The translations under genes were made by a program, and so were the position numbers. Positions 21,236 through 32,019 of a stretch of DNA of 64,000 bases are shown here, piece by piece (the stretch's first letter is position 1; every line of letters begins with the position of its first letter). The notes under the pieces are model-generated. The model had not been told where the DNA came from. It saw only the letters and a list, made by a program, of their open reading frames with translations, and ran no database searches. This stretch comes from Desmodus rotundus. Its lineage: Eukaryota > Chordata > Mammalia > Chiroptera > Phyllostomidae. The DNA lies in the NCBI RefSeq assembly GCF_022682495.2, contig NC_071389.1, positions 44,282,239-44,346,238 on the forward strand, read 5' to 3'.

Positions 21236-22089
21236 TGGTGCTTGTGTTTTTACTCCTTGTTTCCCTCTAATACACCCTCCACCCAAAGCTGCAATGGCAG
21301 TGGTTATCCTGATTTTTCCTGAGGCCACCCTGCACCTGCAGACCAGCTGGCTGACTTCACCACCTTCTCCTTAATTGCTCCTGACTGGAGAAGCAATAGG
21401 ATCACATGCTTGAATTGACCAATGCCTAAAGGGCAAGGGGTCATTTTGAAGTGGCAGCCTCCTGGTTTTACAGAAACAATTTCACCAGTCCAGGTAGAAA
21501 AGTGATAGAAGTCACCAGTCTCAAGGAAAGTAGGCCCAGAGGACACCTTGCCATTAGGACAGTGGCTTCTGAATTGTCTTTCTTGGGTGTCCTACTGAGC
21601 CAGAGGCTATTCCCTTAATGACTTTGGAGAGATAACTAGATGAGTCTGGTGGGGGAAGACAAGGGACATGGGCTTGCTTCCTGGTGTCATAACCACATCC
21701 TTTTAGTTAAAAGTATTATTTTTCTTCTTAAGTGATGGTTGGTTGGGATTTTTTTTTACTTGCTATTGCAAACACATGGAAAGGAAACAGTAACTGCAAG
21801 GGTCAGGAGCAGGCAGAACGGCTCAGACATTAACGTCAGGAGCTTAGTCACAGGGCAGGGATTAGAAGAGGAGGTCCATGTTGTATAGACCTCTAAGATC
21901 CATCAGCAGATATAGTGACTTACTTGCAGCGTGACTTTGGGCCAGGTCCTGTGACTCTGAGAAAGAATATACCTGCCAGAAAGGACTCCTTGTCGGTAAC
22001 TAGGCCAAAATTTATAATCAGAGTCTAGCAGCCATTATTTACAGAGGCCTCTCACATATACTGCATATCAGGGAAAAGCCTCAGACTGA
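21236..22089. other. Unclassified sequence
   Basis: No repeat was named. 'cgtgactttgggccaggtc' near 21936 recalls MIR. The text from about 22000 may be the start of the class I LTR that follows. Confidence 0.35.
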
Positions 22090-22185
22090 ACTGTCAAGCC
22101 TTCTGCACTGTGTTCCTGCTGTCTGAGCCAAACCTTATAAAGGAGTTCCTGGAACTGTACTTGAATCAATGGGCGAAGACCTGCA

Positions 22186-22251
22186 TGGACCAATCAGAGC
22201 AGCTCCAAAAGGACCAATTGGACCAATCAAAGCAGCTCTATAAGGACCAAT
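22186..22251 (+). repeat. 33-bp tandem duplication with CCAAT boxes
   Basis: Two head-to-tail units each start 'tggaccaatca' and end 'ggaccaat'. They differ at about four positions. Each unit carries two CCAAT motifs. Confidence 0.85.
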
Positions 22252-22370
22252 GTGTTCCATAAGAACACGTAATTCTGACCAATCAGAATAGTGCTATTTG
22301 GATCAAACTGTGCAAATTTGGATTCCCCATTTGCATAAAAATGAACCAATCAGGGACTAAGACGGTCACT

Positions 22371-22380
22371 TTATATAAGT
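22371..22380 (+). promoter_or_regulatory. LTR TATA box
   Basis: 'ttatataagt' lies 38 bases after the last CCAAT box, correct spacing for an LTR core promoter reading rightward. Confidence 0.5.
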
Positions 22381-22699
22381 GGGCTTCCCCTTTGTGTCAG
22401 GGGAGAGCACTTCTGGTTTCCACTGAAGGCTGAATTTCCCAGGTTTGCAAACTGCTCACCTGAATTAAGTTTCTCCTTCTACTGCACCGCAAATTGGAGA
22501 ATTCTGTTGGCATTGGTGACCTTTTGTTGACATTACCTACCTTCTCTGATAGAGAGAAGTTGGTTTTGCCCTACTAGAGAAGCCATTCCCAGACTCTCAT
22601 CCCACAATTGGCACTAACTGGTAGGAAATATAGACTCAGAGAAGTAAGTTAAAGACTTGGAATGTACAGGGATGCAGGGCTGGGAGAGTGAAAGTTGAT

Positions 22700-22780
22700 A
22701 AAGCCCACTCTAATCTTGAGGTTCCTTAGGTGTGAAATGAGGCTAATTCTTCCCAGCTGCAGAGCTGTTGCAAAAATTGG
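22700..22780 (+). repeat. MIR fragment
   Basis: 'gaggttccttaggtgtgaaatgaggctaat' region (22719-22748) matches the sense MIR middle. Short. Confidence 0.4.
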
Positions 22781-22784
22781 AGAC

Positions 22785-23262
22785 CCCCAGGTTCATTGCA
22801 GCATTACTCACAGTGGTCAAGACATGGAGACAAGCAAAGTGTCCTTTGATCCCGACTGATTGAAGATGTGGTCCATACACACAATGGAACGCTACTCAAC
22901 CACAAGAAAGTCGAAATGCTGCCATTTGCAACAGCATCGATGGACCTGGCTGTCATCATCCTTAGAGTATCATGCTGAGTGAAATAAGTCATCAGGAAAA
23001 GCTAAGAACCATATGATTTCACACATCCATGGATATAAAACTGAAACTGTGAATGCAGACAGCAGTGTGGTGGTTGCCAGAGAGGAGGTGGTGGGGAGTG
23101 GGAGGTGGGTGTGGAAGGTGTCTAGTGTATGGTGACAGAAGGTGGTTTGCTTTAGGTGGAGGGCACATAGTGCAATATACAGATCTAGTATCATAGACGT
23201 GTACACTTAAAACCTATGTAATCTTATTAACCAATGCCACTCCAATAAATTTAACAAAAGAA
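22785..23262 (+). mobile_element. L1 3' end (ORF2 C-terminus plus 3' UTR)
   Basis: 'ggttcattgcagcattactc', 'gtggtccatacacacaatgg' and 'caacagcatcgatggacctgg' are L1 ORF2 3' coding text. It runs into a G-rich 3' UTR tract (23083-23116), 'tatcatagacgtgtacac' and 'caataaatttaac'. Stops interrupt the frame. Confidence 0.8.
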
Positions 23263-23436
23263 AGATTAGAGAGAATGTGTCTAACACGCCTGGATAGCAA
23301 TAGCCATCAAGTGAATGAAACTGACCTCACTGTTGTTGTGCATTGGTCTTTTGGACTCTATTCCTCTCTTTGCTTCCAGAGGTGAACTGGCTGTGAGCCC
23401 ATGGAAAAGCGGGCAGGACAAATGTCACCAGTTGAG

Positions 23437-23965
23437 ATGGTTAATTCTGTGCATCAACTTGACTGGATCACGAGGTACCCAGACATTTAGTCAAACATTA
23501 TTCCTGGATTTGAATTGGTAGACTGGGTGAAGCAGACTGCCCTCCCTGGTATGGGCGGGCCTCATCCAACAGAACAAGAATGCAGAGTAAGGGGGAATTC
23601 CTGCTTGGCTGACTTGAGCTGGGATATCAGTCTTTTTGTGCCTTCAGATTTGGTTCACAGGCCAGTTCTCAATCCACTGAGCCACCCCAGCCAGTGCCTT
23701 CAGATTTGAACTGAGACATTTGCTCTTCTTGGGTCTCAAGATTGCTCGCTTTCGGACTGGAATTTATATTTTTGTCTCTCCCGATTCTTAGGCCTTTGGA
23801 CTTGAACTGGAACTATACATTGGCAATTCTGGGTCTCCAGCTTCTTGATTGCAGATCTTGGGAGTTCCCAGCCTCCACAATCATATGAGCCAATTGTAAT
23901 AAATAAATAAATAAATACATAAATATATATATAAATATATAAATACATAAATAAATAAATAAGTA
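23437..23965 (+). repeat. Ancient LTR-like repeat, split by a SINE head
   Basis: 'ggttaattctgtgcatcaacttgactgg' region (23439-23466), 'gtcaaacattattcctgg', 'gcgggcctcatccaac', 'tctgggtctccagcttcttg' and 'cagcctccacaatcatatgagcc' form a known dispersed mammalian element, probably an ERV or MaLR LTR. I do not name the subfamily. It ends in an 'aata'-rich run (23896-23965). The 41-bp insertion at 23653 post-dates it. Confidence 0.55.
23653..23693 (-). mobile_element. 3'-truncated VES SINE head, 41 bp
   Basis: The complement reads 'tggctggggtggctcagtgg' and ends at 'ctggcctgtgaac'. This is the first part of a VES SINE, including box A, with no box B, no body and no tail. It is flanked by a perfect 15-bp duplication 'gtgccttcagatttg' (23638-23652 and 23694-23708), so the short piece inserted as such and is not a deleted full SINE. 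Confidence 0.9.
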
Positions 23966-24224
23966 AAATAACAGTGTGGGCCTAGGGGAGGACCTGCAGC
24001 GGCAGGGGAGGCCTTCCACACTGAAAAAGAGGATCCAATTGCAGGGGCCAAGAGTAGGGGTGATAAGTCAGGAACGGCAACCTTGCTCCCTTTCCTTGAT
24101 TGCCAGCTTTAACTGCCAGAGACAGCCTGAACAAGTCTGGCTGCTGTCAATGTTCTAGGAGTGAGCTCAGAGTAATCTTAACATGGAAAACAGACAGGTG
24201 AAGTGTTCTATCTTCTGTGTACTC

Positions 24225-24425
24225 CACGAGCACTTTGTCCATAGTGGATCCATGCCCATGCAGTATCCCATTGTATTTTAATTACATGCCTGGCTCTCTC
24301 ACTGGCCTGTAAACTCTGTGCAGGGAAGGACTGAGTCAGGTTCCTCCCTATTCCCTCAGTACCTAGCTCGGGACCTGTCACCATGCCTAGCTCAGAGGGG
24401 ACACTATTTGAGTGATGGAAACACC
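24225..24425 (+). repeat. L2 3' end
   Basis: 'ctctcactggcctgtaaactc', 'tgcagggaaggactgagtc' and 'cagtacctagctcgggacc' are L2 3'-end text in sense. Confidence 0.55.
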
Positions 24426-24519
24426 TCATTCTTTCCTTCTTTCCTGCACATTTTCCTCATCTATTTCTCAGATATAAAGATATTTAAACCAAGTAGGCTT
24501 TTTTTTCTCTTTAATCAGA

Positions 24520-24945
24520 TTGGGGTAGGTTGAGTTGCATGTACAGCCCACTCTAAAATCTCAGTAACTTAATGCAAGTTTATTTCTGAGTCATGCAAAG
24601 TTCCCTGTGGTTATGGGCGCCCCTCCAGGACAGCTGTTCTCCATACAGTGGATCAGCAATCCCAGACTCCTTTGATTTGGTAGCTCCACTATCTCAGTAC
24701 AGGTAGGGCAAGAGCTTGTGGAGAAAACATGCCCCTCTCAGCTGTGCTTCAACCTGGAAGTGTCAGCCGTCATGGTCCCTCAGAGCCCCTTGACCAGATC
24801 TACACACGTGGTCACACTTCACTGCAAGATTGCTTGGATGAGTAGTTTTCCATGTACCCAAGGAGGAAGAGAGGACTGGATATTAGTGTGTACTAATTAT
24901 GCCTACTGCAAAGGTCCATGTTGAAATGTAGGACAGCCCCAATTA
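24520..24945 (-). repeat. MaLR (MLT1-like) LTR, antisense
   Basis: 'ggggtaggttgagttgcatg' then 'aaatctcagtaacttaatgc' complements an MLT1 3' end. The rest is strongly decayed. Confidence 0.45.
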
Positions 24946-24989
24946 AAAGTAGAAAAACTACCAAAATTTGTTATTCTTGTGATACATGC

Positions 24990-25340
24990 ATTTATTTATT
25001 TAGTCATCCAACAAATATTTATTGAGCACCTACCAAGTGGCAAGCATTATTCTAGGTACTGGGACACAGCAATGAATAAAACAAAGTCTCTGACATCATG
25101 AACTTACGTTCTATTGGGGAGAGACATACAATAAAAAGGTATATAATCTCTCAGACAATTATATGTGCTATGAGGGAAAGTAGAAGAAGGTAAAAGGGTA
25201 GAGGGGAATAAAGGAAGTTGCTCCTTTGGTGGTAGAGGGGCTTCTTGCAGATGAGAGATTTACTGAAGTGAGGGAGACATGCCCGTACATGTGGGGAGGG
25301 GAGGCAGTTTTGCAGGCAGAAGGAAGACTCGGCGCAATGA
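24990..25340 (-). repeat. L2 copy, antisense
   Basis: 'tcatccaacaaatatttattgagcacctacc' region (25003-25033), 'tactgggacacagcaatg', 'tctgacatcatgaacttacg' and 'ggcaga' steps follow antisense L2. It is one of two in tandem. Confidence 0.7.
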
Positions 25341-25344
25341 TCAA

Positions 25345-25612
25345 TTCATTCACTTCTATTCAGAAAACATTTATGGAGCTCTTACCACTATGCCAGGCCC
25401 TTATATAGAGCTGTTGAAACAAATGTGAATGCAACCCAGACAGCAGCCTCCAGCAGTCCACATTCTAATAGGAGAGACTGATGTGCAAGCAAATACGTAC
25501 AATGAGAAGCAAGGGGTCCAAGAAGACACAAAAAAGACAACTGCAGTTTCCAGTTTGGGTATAGAGGGTCAAAGAAGATGTTATACAAGAGGTGACTTGA
25601 TGGTCTAAAGTA
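25345..25612 (-). repeat. L2 copy, antisense
   Basis: A second antisense start, 'attcagaaaacatttatggagc', then 'ctatgccaggcccttatat' and 'agtccacattctaataggag'. Confidence 0.6.
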
Positions 25613-25648
25613 GATACTAGGAAAATCAGCTATTAAAATAAAAGCGTT

Positions 25649-25862
25649 GCCCTGACCAGTGTGGCTCAGTTGGTTGGGCATCATCCCGCCAAGCGAAAGG
25701 TTGCCAGTTCAATTCCTGGTCAGGGCACATGCCTGGGTTTCTGGTTTGGTCCCTGGTCAGGGTATGTACGAGAGGCAACCCATTGATGTTTCCCTCTTAC
25801 ATTGATGTTTCTCTCTCTTTCTCTCTCCCTTTAAAAACAATTAAACAAACAAACAAACAAAC
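25649..25862 (+). mobile_element. VES SINE with (CAAA)n tail
   Basis: Head 'gccctgaccagtgtggctcag', box B 'ccagttcaattcctggtc', repeated 'ggtcagggcacatgcctggg', CT-rich stretch, then 'aaacaaacaaacaaacaaac'. Target duplication 'aataaaagcgtt' (25637-25648) and 'aataaaagtgtt' (25864-25875), one mismatch. Confidence 0.92.
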
Positions 25863-25879
25863 AAATAAAAGTGTTATAT

Positions 25880-26111
25880 GCATTACATACTGCTATGTAA
25901 CAAAATTCCCCAAAATTGTGGCTTAAAAAATCACAACATTTTATTACTTCTTATGATTCTGTGAATTGACTGGGCTCTTCTGGTGCATGTGGTGCTAACG
26001 CCATCACACACGTGGGTGCGTTCAGCTGGGAAGCCCGGCGTGTCCATGACAGCTTCATTCTCACGTCTGGTGCTTCACTGAGGAGGTTGGAACATCCTGG
26101 CTGACTGAGTT

Positions 26112-26148
<37 letters not shown>

Positions 26149-26397
26149 CTGTCCAGGATCCCTCATCTATTCTAATCTGAACTTCTTTACATGGGAGTTG
26201 GATTCTAAGAGGGTGAACAGAGGCTGCAGGGCCTAAAAGGACTGGAGGTTACAATATCATTTCCACTGCATTTTATTGGTCACAACAGGTCAACAAACCA
26301 GCCCAGATCCAAAGGGAGGGGAGAGAGACTTGGTCTGCATGCCTGTCCATGACTGAGAGGAATTGGCAGAGGCCATGTTTTCAGACAGTCTGCCACA
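25880..26397 (-). repeat. MLT1C-like MaLR LTR, antisense
   Basis: The left end 'tgctatgtaacaaaattccccaaaa' region (25891-25915), 'tgtggcttaaaaaatcacaac' and 'gattctgtgaattgactggg', and the right end 'ggccatgttttcagacagtc' with 'tgccaca', match an inverted MLT1C. A (TGTC)n run at 26112-26145 lies inside. Confidence 0.65.
26112..26145 (+). repeat. (TGTC)n microsatellite
   Basis: About eight 'tgtc' units inside the MLT1C copy. Confidence 0.9.
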
Positions 26398-27594
26398 AGT
26401 AGTAGCAGATATGTCTGTGCGCTCTCACACTGCCCTCTCTCCAGGACACGAGTCTGTGACAAAAAGCACTAATTGCTCCCTGCACACTTACCTGCAGAGC
26501 CTAGGTTCTTCTCAGGTTGGCATCCCAAGTCCATTGGCCAGAGTCAGGGCAAGAGATGAGATCCATTTCTCACCCCAGCCATAGAGGAATATAGCAACTG
26601 CCAAAATTGTGCCTCTGATATGATTATACTAACTTATAGCTACTATGTCTGCAAATAAACTAAGAATGGGATAAGTGTTAGGATTGTGGGTGATGCTTTG
26701 TGTCATATTTTTGTGATAAATACTTAGTTTCAAATGTCCAAGGGAAGCAAACATTAAAAAAGAATTATATCACAGGACAAAGATTTTGAAAAAGAACGGA
26801 AAAAAAAATCTCTTGAGAATGGCTTGAATAAAGAGCAAGTATGGCTGGCATAAAGAGAGGGGAGTTCAGGGCATTCAGGAAAGGAAAAGCAGGTGGCAGG
26901 TACTTCAAGGGGTTCTAGGGAGAACAATCTTGGTTTGAATTCAAGAAACCGTACTTGGTTTCCAGCCACAACGAGCTTGGCACTCCCCAGCTCTGGGGCT
27001 TGTGGAAATTGTCTAGCTGAGTTGAGCGGTATATCAGGTTGGAAGGCAAAGGCACCTTTACGTGTCTGACTCTGCTAGCTGAATTCTACAGCACAGCTGG
27101 GTGCCTGCATTTGACCTGCTTCCACAGGGTTTGAATCAATCCCTAAAATGCACCATAATGTGTTAAAATCAGTTTTGTGTTCTAAGCTGCTGATAGTGTT
27201 TTATGTTTTAGACACCTCATTAGAAAAGGTTATGGGACAATAGTTGGGTCGACTTTCACAAAGATAGAGGCAAAAGAGGAGAAATCTTTGTTTTTGCCCT
27301 TGGTGGTGATGACAGCTGAATTAACTAGGCGCCAAAGGTAAGGGCCAAGGGGTTTTCTAAGAGATCACGCATTTATGACATCTTCTGATCCTTTAAATTA
27401 CAGATATTTTTCACCTCATCCTTTCCTTAAAGCCAAATCCTGATGCGTGGGAACTGTGTGTAGTTTAAGGCAAGAACGTCTTTCCCTTTCCACCAGGCAG
27501 TGGTGATGTGGTGGGAAGCCTGTTGAATCTGGAGTCAGGAGGGGTACTCCGTTAAGCAGCATTTGTAGTGCACGGTGGGTTTTGGCATCATCTA
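26398..27594. other. Unique sequence
   Basis: No gene was recognised. 'ggcagtggtgatgtggtgggaagcc' around 27497 recalls the start of a MIR. The remainder is plain unique DNA. Confidence 0.4.
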
Positions 27595-27765
27595 TACTTG
27601 GACTTGAAGCCAGGCCCTGCCATTTCCCAGCTGGATGGCTTGCATGGCTCAGTGGGTGAGTTTGTAAGGTGGTAGTAATGATGCCTGCCTTTCAGAGTTG
27701 TTATGACGATATAAATATCTTCAAAATACCCGTAGTAAAGGACTAACATCTGCAGAGCGCTTGCC
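27595..27765 (+). repeat. MIR SINE
   Basis: 'gccctgccatttcccagctgg' and 'gcctttcagagttgttatgac' are MIR in sense with a small internal loss. Confidence 0.6.
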
Positions 27766-28529
27766 ATCTATGGGCTCTCATCATTTTATTATTAGTGTTT
27801 ATCAGCCCACAGGCCTTCAGATGAATGAATTTCATTCTTAGCCAAAGAATTTGAATTCTGCTGCAACTTAGTTAGAGGGAGCTAGTCCAGTTGCTAAGTG
27901 GTCCCAGATGCAGTGGCCCTGGACCCCCTCCCTAACAAGTATAAAGAGATCCTTTTGTGTTGAGGCTTCAAATTGACTATCTATGAGGCCAAATCACTAC
28001 AGGTTCTGGAATCCAGGGAAAGAATTTTCCCCAGGTAAAATAGAAAATTGCCTTTCCTGACATCTAAGCCACCATCTGGGTTTCCTTCTACATCAAGTAT
28101 CATATTTTGGCTACTGCACCCTGTTAAAACACTTACAATAAGCTCTATGCTAGGGTATGTCAGGCCCTCCCCATAAAACTTCCTAAGCAGAAATATCCTT
28201 TGGGAATTCAAGGGATGGTCATGGATTAGGAGACGGATTGAAACAGTTCAATTCATCACATAGGAAACCTTCACAAAAGTATTTTATTAAAGGATTCCTT
28301 ATTTGTTTTATTGTAAATGTAATGTGATTTAAGTCCCAAATATTTCTATTTTGCCATCTGCTGTAGTGTTCTTTGGGTCTGTGTGGCTGAGAGAAGCTCC
28401 AGGTTTAGTACAAATACTCTCCTAGACATTTTAGAAATACTCCCGTTGTTGCTGGTTTCAAGATATTTGCTGCTAAGTTTCTGTCTTGCGTTCATTCACT
28501 GTGTTCTAATTGCAAGGAGGATCTGGGAA
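27766..28529. other. Unique sequence
   Basis: Mostly AT-rich. Frames at 27981-28211 and 28383-28565 are short and unsupported. Confidence 0.4.
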
Positions 28530-28655
28530 GTTGTTCCTCAGACACATGTTGAATGTACCCTGTGAGCCAGGCACTTTGCTGACACGGGATGCAGGGGGCA
28601 GTGAGACCAGGACTCAGCCCTCAAGGTGCTCATGGTCTGGTGAAGGCTGACCTCC
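28530..28655 (-). repeat. L2 fragment, antisense
   Basis: 'ccctgtgagccaggcactttg' then 'ccctcaaggtgctcatggtc' is antisense L2. Confidence 0.6.
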
Positions 28656-28794
28656 AACCAAGGCCCTTTCTTGTCCTCAGAAAGACTGATTAACCTACAT
28701 GTACCTTATTCATTTATTGACTGCCTGCAAGGTAGAATGAGCTATGTTTCCCAAGAACTCAGAGCCTGGCACTTTGGCCCCATCTTCTATATTT

Positions 28795-29165
28795 AGTTAA
28801 GGTAATGCTAGGTGCTGTAACAAATACTGCTCCCCCTAATTGTATAATGAAACAATCAGATAGAATTTCATTTCTTGTTCATATCAAGCCCAAGTGTGCC
28901 AGCTCTTCTCCCAGCAGGAATGCAGGGAGCTAGTGTCCTCAGGATCCCCTGCTTTCCGCCAATCAGTGAGAAGAGCGGGAGTAGAGAAGGCATACACACT
29001 TCTTAAACACCTCGACCCCAAAGTGACACACGTTACTTCTGTTCATGTTCCATTGGTGAGAATGTGTCACATCACCGTAACAAGATTCAAGGGGAGAGGG
29101 AGACCCTGGCTTAGCAGTCACTTCCCAGCAACATCTCTCCACTATGAAAGGAGAGCATGACACTT
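28795..29165 (-). repeat. MaLR (MLT1-like) LTR, antisense
   Basis: 'aggtaatgctaggtgctgtaac' at the left and 'aagtgacacacgttacttctg' with 'ttccattggtgagaatgtg' at the right match an inverted MLT1-type LTR. The 88-codon + frame inside is a shadow. Confidence 0.55.
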
Positions 29166-29339
29166 TGTGGGATGACTGTCAGTGTTAGTCACTTCTGCCT
29201 GCCATGGGTAGGTAAAAAAGTTCAAAAACTTTCTCATTGATTTGTCTCTTTCACTCCTTTTCCTTTGCTTTGCTCCTGTATTTAGACCAGGATCTTGTAA
29301 TCCCTTTCTCTTGTGATGAGATTAAAAAATTAGAACTGC

Positions 29340-29555
29340 AAGTGAGAAGATCTGGAATCCAGAATCACAAATACTGTCTCACAGGATGATCTTGAGCAAG
29401 TCATTCTCCCTCCACATAACTCAGTTTTCTCATCTGCAAAACAAATACCTGCGATGCAGTGGTGTGATGAAGATTAAATGTGATTCATGTCCAAGTGCCT
29501 AGCACACATGCCTGACAAATGTGAGAAGCTCAGTGTAAATTTACTCAGTATTCAT
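29340..29555 (+). repeat. MIR SINE, near complete
   Basis: 'tgatcttgagcaagtcattc', 'agttttctcatctgcaaaac', 'gatgaagattaaatgtg' and 'agtgcctagcacacatgcc' keep the full MIR order. Confidence 0.75.
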
Positions 29556-29619
29556 TGAGTGGATAATGTAAGAAATTTTTATCAGCCATATTTTTATGTG
29601 CCACTAACCTAACAGAACT

Positions 29620-29765
29620 CAATGGCAGAGTGGAAGGAGCATGGGCTTTGCAAGTTCAACAGCTCTGGCTTCGGAGTCTGTTTCCTTATCTGCAAAATGA
29701 GCACAGTAATCTTGCTATCCTCCTTTGCTGTCTCCTTCCCTCCAGCCCTCAGTCACAGGGTTGTT
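29620..29765 (+). repeat. MIR SINE
   Basis: 'tggcagagtggaaggagcatg' and 'gtttccttatctgcaaaatgagc' match MIR. First of two back-to-back copies. Confidence 0.6.
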
Positions 29766-29767
29766 GA

Positions 29768-29895
29768 GAGGCACATTAGTATAAAGGTTAGGAGGTTCAG
29801 CTCTGGAGGCAGACTCCCTCGGCTTTGTGACTGTTGGCAAGTTGTCTAGCCTTTCTGTGTCTCAAGTAACTCTTATGTAAAATGGAGACAGCGAT
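29768..29895 (+). repeat. MIR SINE
   Basis: 'gtataaaggttaggaggttc' then 'tctggaggcagactccctcgg' begins a new MIR head, ending at 'tgtaaaatggagacagcg'. Confidence 0.7.
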
Positions 29896-30229
29896 ACTTC
29901 CTACCATATATGCTTATTGCTTCTGGCTCCTGTGGCCAAGAGCTGGTAGGCTTCCTCCAGCCAGAGGCTGTGCTCTGGCGCTTTTGCCCTGTCGTGTTTG
30001 GAATACACATTCCCTTCAGTGCCAACTCCTGCTTATATTAAGAGAAACAGTTGCCACCACGTGTTTGCACTGTCCCTGGAGTGGAAGGAACTGGCCTCAG
30101 GCCAGCACCACAGACTACAGAGGAGAAGCTGGGGGTGCCAGGACTTCTGTTACTGTGAGCCATCTTCTGATGCTGCACCCTGGGAGACAGGGTAGGGCAT
30201 GGAGTGAGTGGAGAGAAAGACCACACACC
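29896..30229. other. Unique sequence
   Basis: A 174-codon frame (29882-30406), the longest in the window, covers this stretch but starts in one MIR and ends in the next, with no recognised domain. Confidence 0.4.
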
Positions 30230-30450
30230 CGAAGGTTGAGAGCGTGGGGCTTGTGGTCTGACGAGCCTGCGTTAGAATCTCAGCTTTCCCTTTCCATAGC
30301 TGTGTTACCTTGGTTCATGGACTTCACCTATTTGAGCCTCAATATGTTCACCTATAATCTGGAGATAATAATATCTACTCCACAGAGTTGTGTGCATGGG
30401 AGGTGATGATTCAGTGCCTGGCACATGGCAAGCATTTGAAAGATTTGAAC
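30230..30450 (+). repeat. MIR SINE, near complete
   Basis: 'gttgagagcgtggggcttgtgg', 'tagctgtgttaccttggttc' and 'cagtgcctggcacatggcaag' in MIR order. Confidence 0.75.
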
Positions 30451-30479
30451 TAGATAAAGCCAGTGGGCTAGGGCATCAA

Positions 30480-30592
30480 CAAAACTGGGGCCTGATAAAA
30501 TGTCTGCTACAAATGTTCTGCAAGGCATTTAATTTCTCTGGGTCTTAATTTTCTGCATCTCTAAAGTGGGTATGGTGACTTTATATATACTT
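30480..30592 (+). repeat. MIR fragment
   Basis: 'gcatttaatttctctgggtc' and 'ttttctgcatctctaaagtgg' are the sense MIR middle. Confidence 0.5.
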
Positions 30593-30599
30593 TGTCAAC

Positions 30600-31165
30600 A
30601 TAGCTAAGCTGGAATCGTGTTTCCCAGAGTTCCCTTCCCTGTGTTGGATGCCACTGAGAGTTGTTTATAAGGTTTGGAAGGCAGAAGTGAAGCAGGAGCC
30701 ATTTCTGTGTGGGAGCAGGCCCCGTGGCAGCACCCATACATCATTGCTGATCTGCTAGCTCAGCTCGTTGGCATGCTGCACCCTAGCCCACAGCTCCTTC
30801 TGCTCCTATTTGATCCTCCTGTAGCTTTTTCAAGTCCTAGGTCACAGGGCATGTAGTTGCATGCATAGGGCACAGTTTTCCTGCAGGTCATCCATGACCC
30901 TGAGGTTAGAGGTGGTGGGAGACAGATGCAGGTTCCAGGTTATCTTCACAGAGTCCACATTTTCCAGTTTGTCTTTTCTCTCTATCGCTTCATGTCTAGC
31001 TTTCCTTCCCAACTCTGCTATGTCAACTTTAGGCACAAAAACCCCACAGACACTTCTCCAGCAGCTCACATATTGCAGAACGTCTAATTTCTTTAATAAA
31101 TCCTTAATTCTTTATCAACCATAGTGATTCCACTTCTCTGCTCAAATCCTAACAGACACAGTGGG
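30600..31165 (+). repeat. Ancient LTR-like repeat
   Basis: It begins near 'catagctaagctggaatcg' with 'cagagttcccttccctgtg', passes 'gttagaggtggtgggagac', and ends with a polyadenylation-like 'ttctttaataaatccttaat' and 'caaatcctaacagaca'. That is an LTR layout with a final CA-type end. Subfamily not assigned. Confidence 0.45.
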
Positions 31166-31329
31166 AACAGAAGCGAGACTTTAAGGATCAAATGAGATCA
31201 TGGATGAGGAATTGCTTTCAAGAGTACAGCGTATGTTATGTGTATGTGTGTCTTTAAAAAAACTGCAATGGAAAAATTTCTTAATAAAACTCACAAATGT
31301 AGTTCTTTCAAAAATGTTTTTAAAGCGGA

Positions 31330-31735
31330 ACTCCTAGTCTCCCTAAGACCTGCTGTACAGTCTTTTCCATTTGTTCAGGCCAAAACCTTGGATCATCCCT
31401 GACATCACTCTCCCACACATTCTTTTTCATGTCCAGAACCCAGTCACTTCTCATCACCTCCACCACTAACTCCCGGGTTCAAGCCACCGTGCCTTTTGTC
31501 GGGATTACGGTCTCCTCGCTGGCCTCCCTGCTTGCACTCTTGCTGTGAAATGATCAAGATAGAGTGTGTGTTAGATCACACCATTCTCTACACCCAGTCC
31601 ACCACTGGCTTCCCCTCTCCATGACCTAGAAGTCCTTGTGTCTTACTGCTCATTTCTTGCCACTTCTTCCCTCACTCACTAGGATCTAGCCACACCAGTG
31701 TCTTTCCCGCTCTTCAAACATGCCAAGTGTGTGCC
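31330..31735 (+). repeat. L2 LINE, 3' region
   Basis: 'ctcctcgctggcctccctgc', 'gatcacaccattctctacac', 'ccaccactggcttcccctc' and 'ctcttcaaacatgccaagtg' follow L2 in sense. Confidence 0.6.
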
Positions 31736-32019
31736 AGTTCCTAAAACAAGGTAAAGTTTTTCGGAGAGAAGGAATCAGACACTGGAATCATGGCTGTCTG
31801 GTGTTACTGTTACCTCTGACACATCTGGGGAAGTCTCTTGCCACCTGTGCACAAGTATTGAAGAGTAAACTCTGTGACCACAGACCGAAGCTGGATGTCT
31901 TCCTGGAAAGTGCTCTTTTTCCTACCGGGAATGAAATGCAAATTGTGGTTACTGTTAGTCTTATGGCTAACAATGACAACTTAGATTTTAATGACTACAA
32001 GCCACAATAACACCTTGTG

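Larger units (their letters stand above)
22090..22520 (+). mobile_element. Solo LTR of a class I endogenous retrovirus, probable
   Basis: The U3-like part has six CCAAT boxes, two of them in a 33-bp tandem duplication (22186-22251). It is followed by 'ttatataagt' (22371), a promoter-like downstream part, a degraded polyadenylation region 'gaattaagtttctcc', and a U5-like end. Repeated CCAAT enhancers followed by a TATA box suit gammaretrovirus-like LTRs. The outer ends could not be fixed and no flanking duplication was found. Confidence 0.6.

Noticed and set aside
25649..25720. tRNA-like sequence with box A and box B
   Set aside because: This and similar heads are the 5' part of VES SINEs. 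Body, tail and target duplications show they are retroposons, not tRNA genes.
27638..27662. 'ggctcagtgggtgag', possible third SINE head
   Set aside because: It lies inside a MIR that explains the flanks, the match to the SINE is only about 15 bases, and there is no direct repeat.
29882..30406. Longest open frame, 174 codons
   Set aside because: It begins in one MIR, crosses unique DNA and ends in another MIR. No domain, splice signals or start context. A frame of this length is expected by chance in 64 kb.
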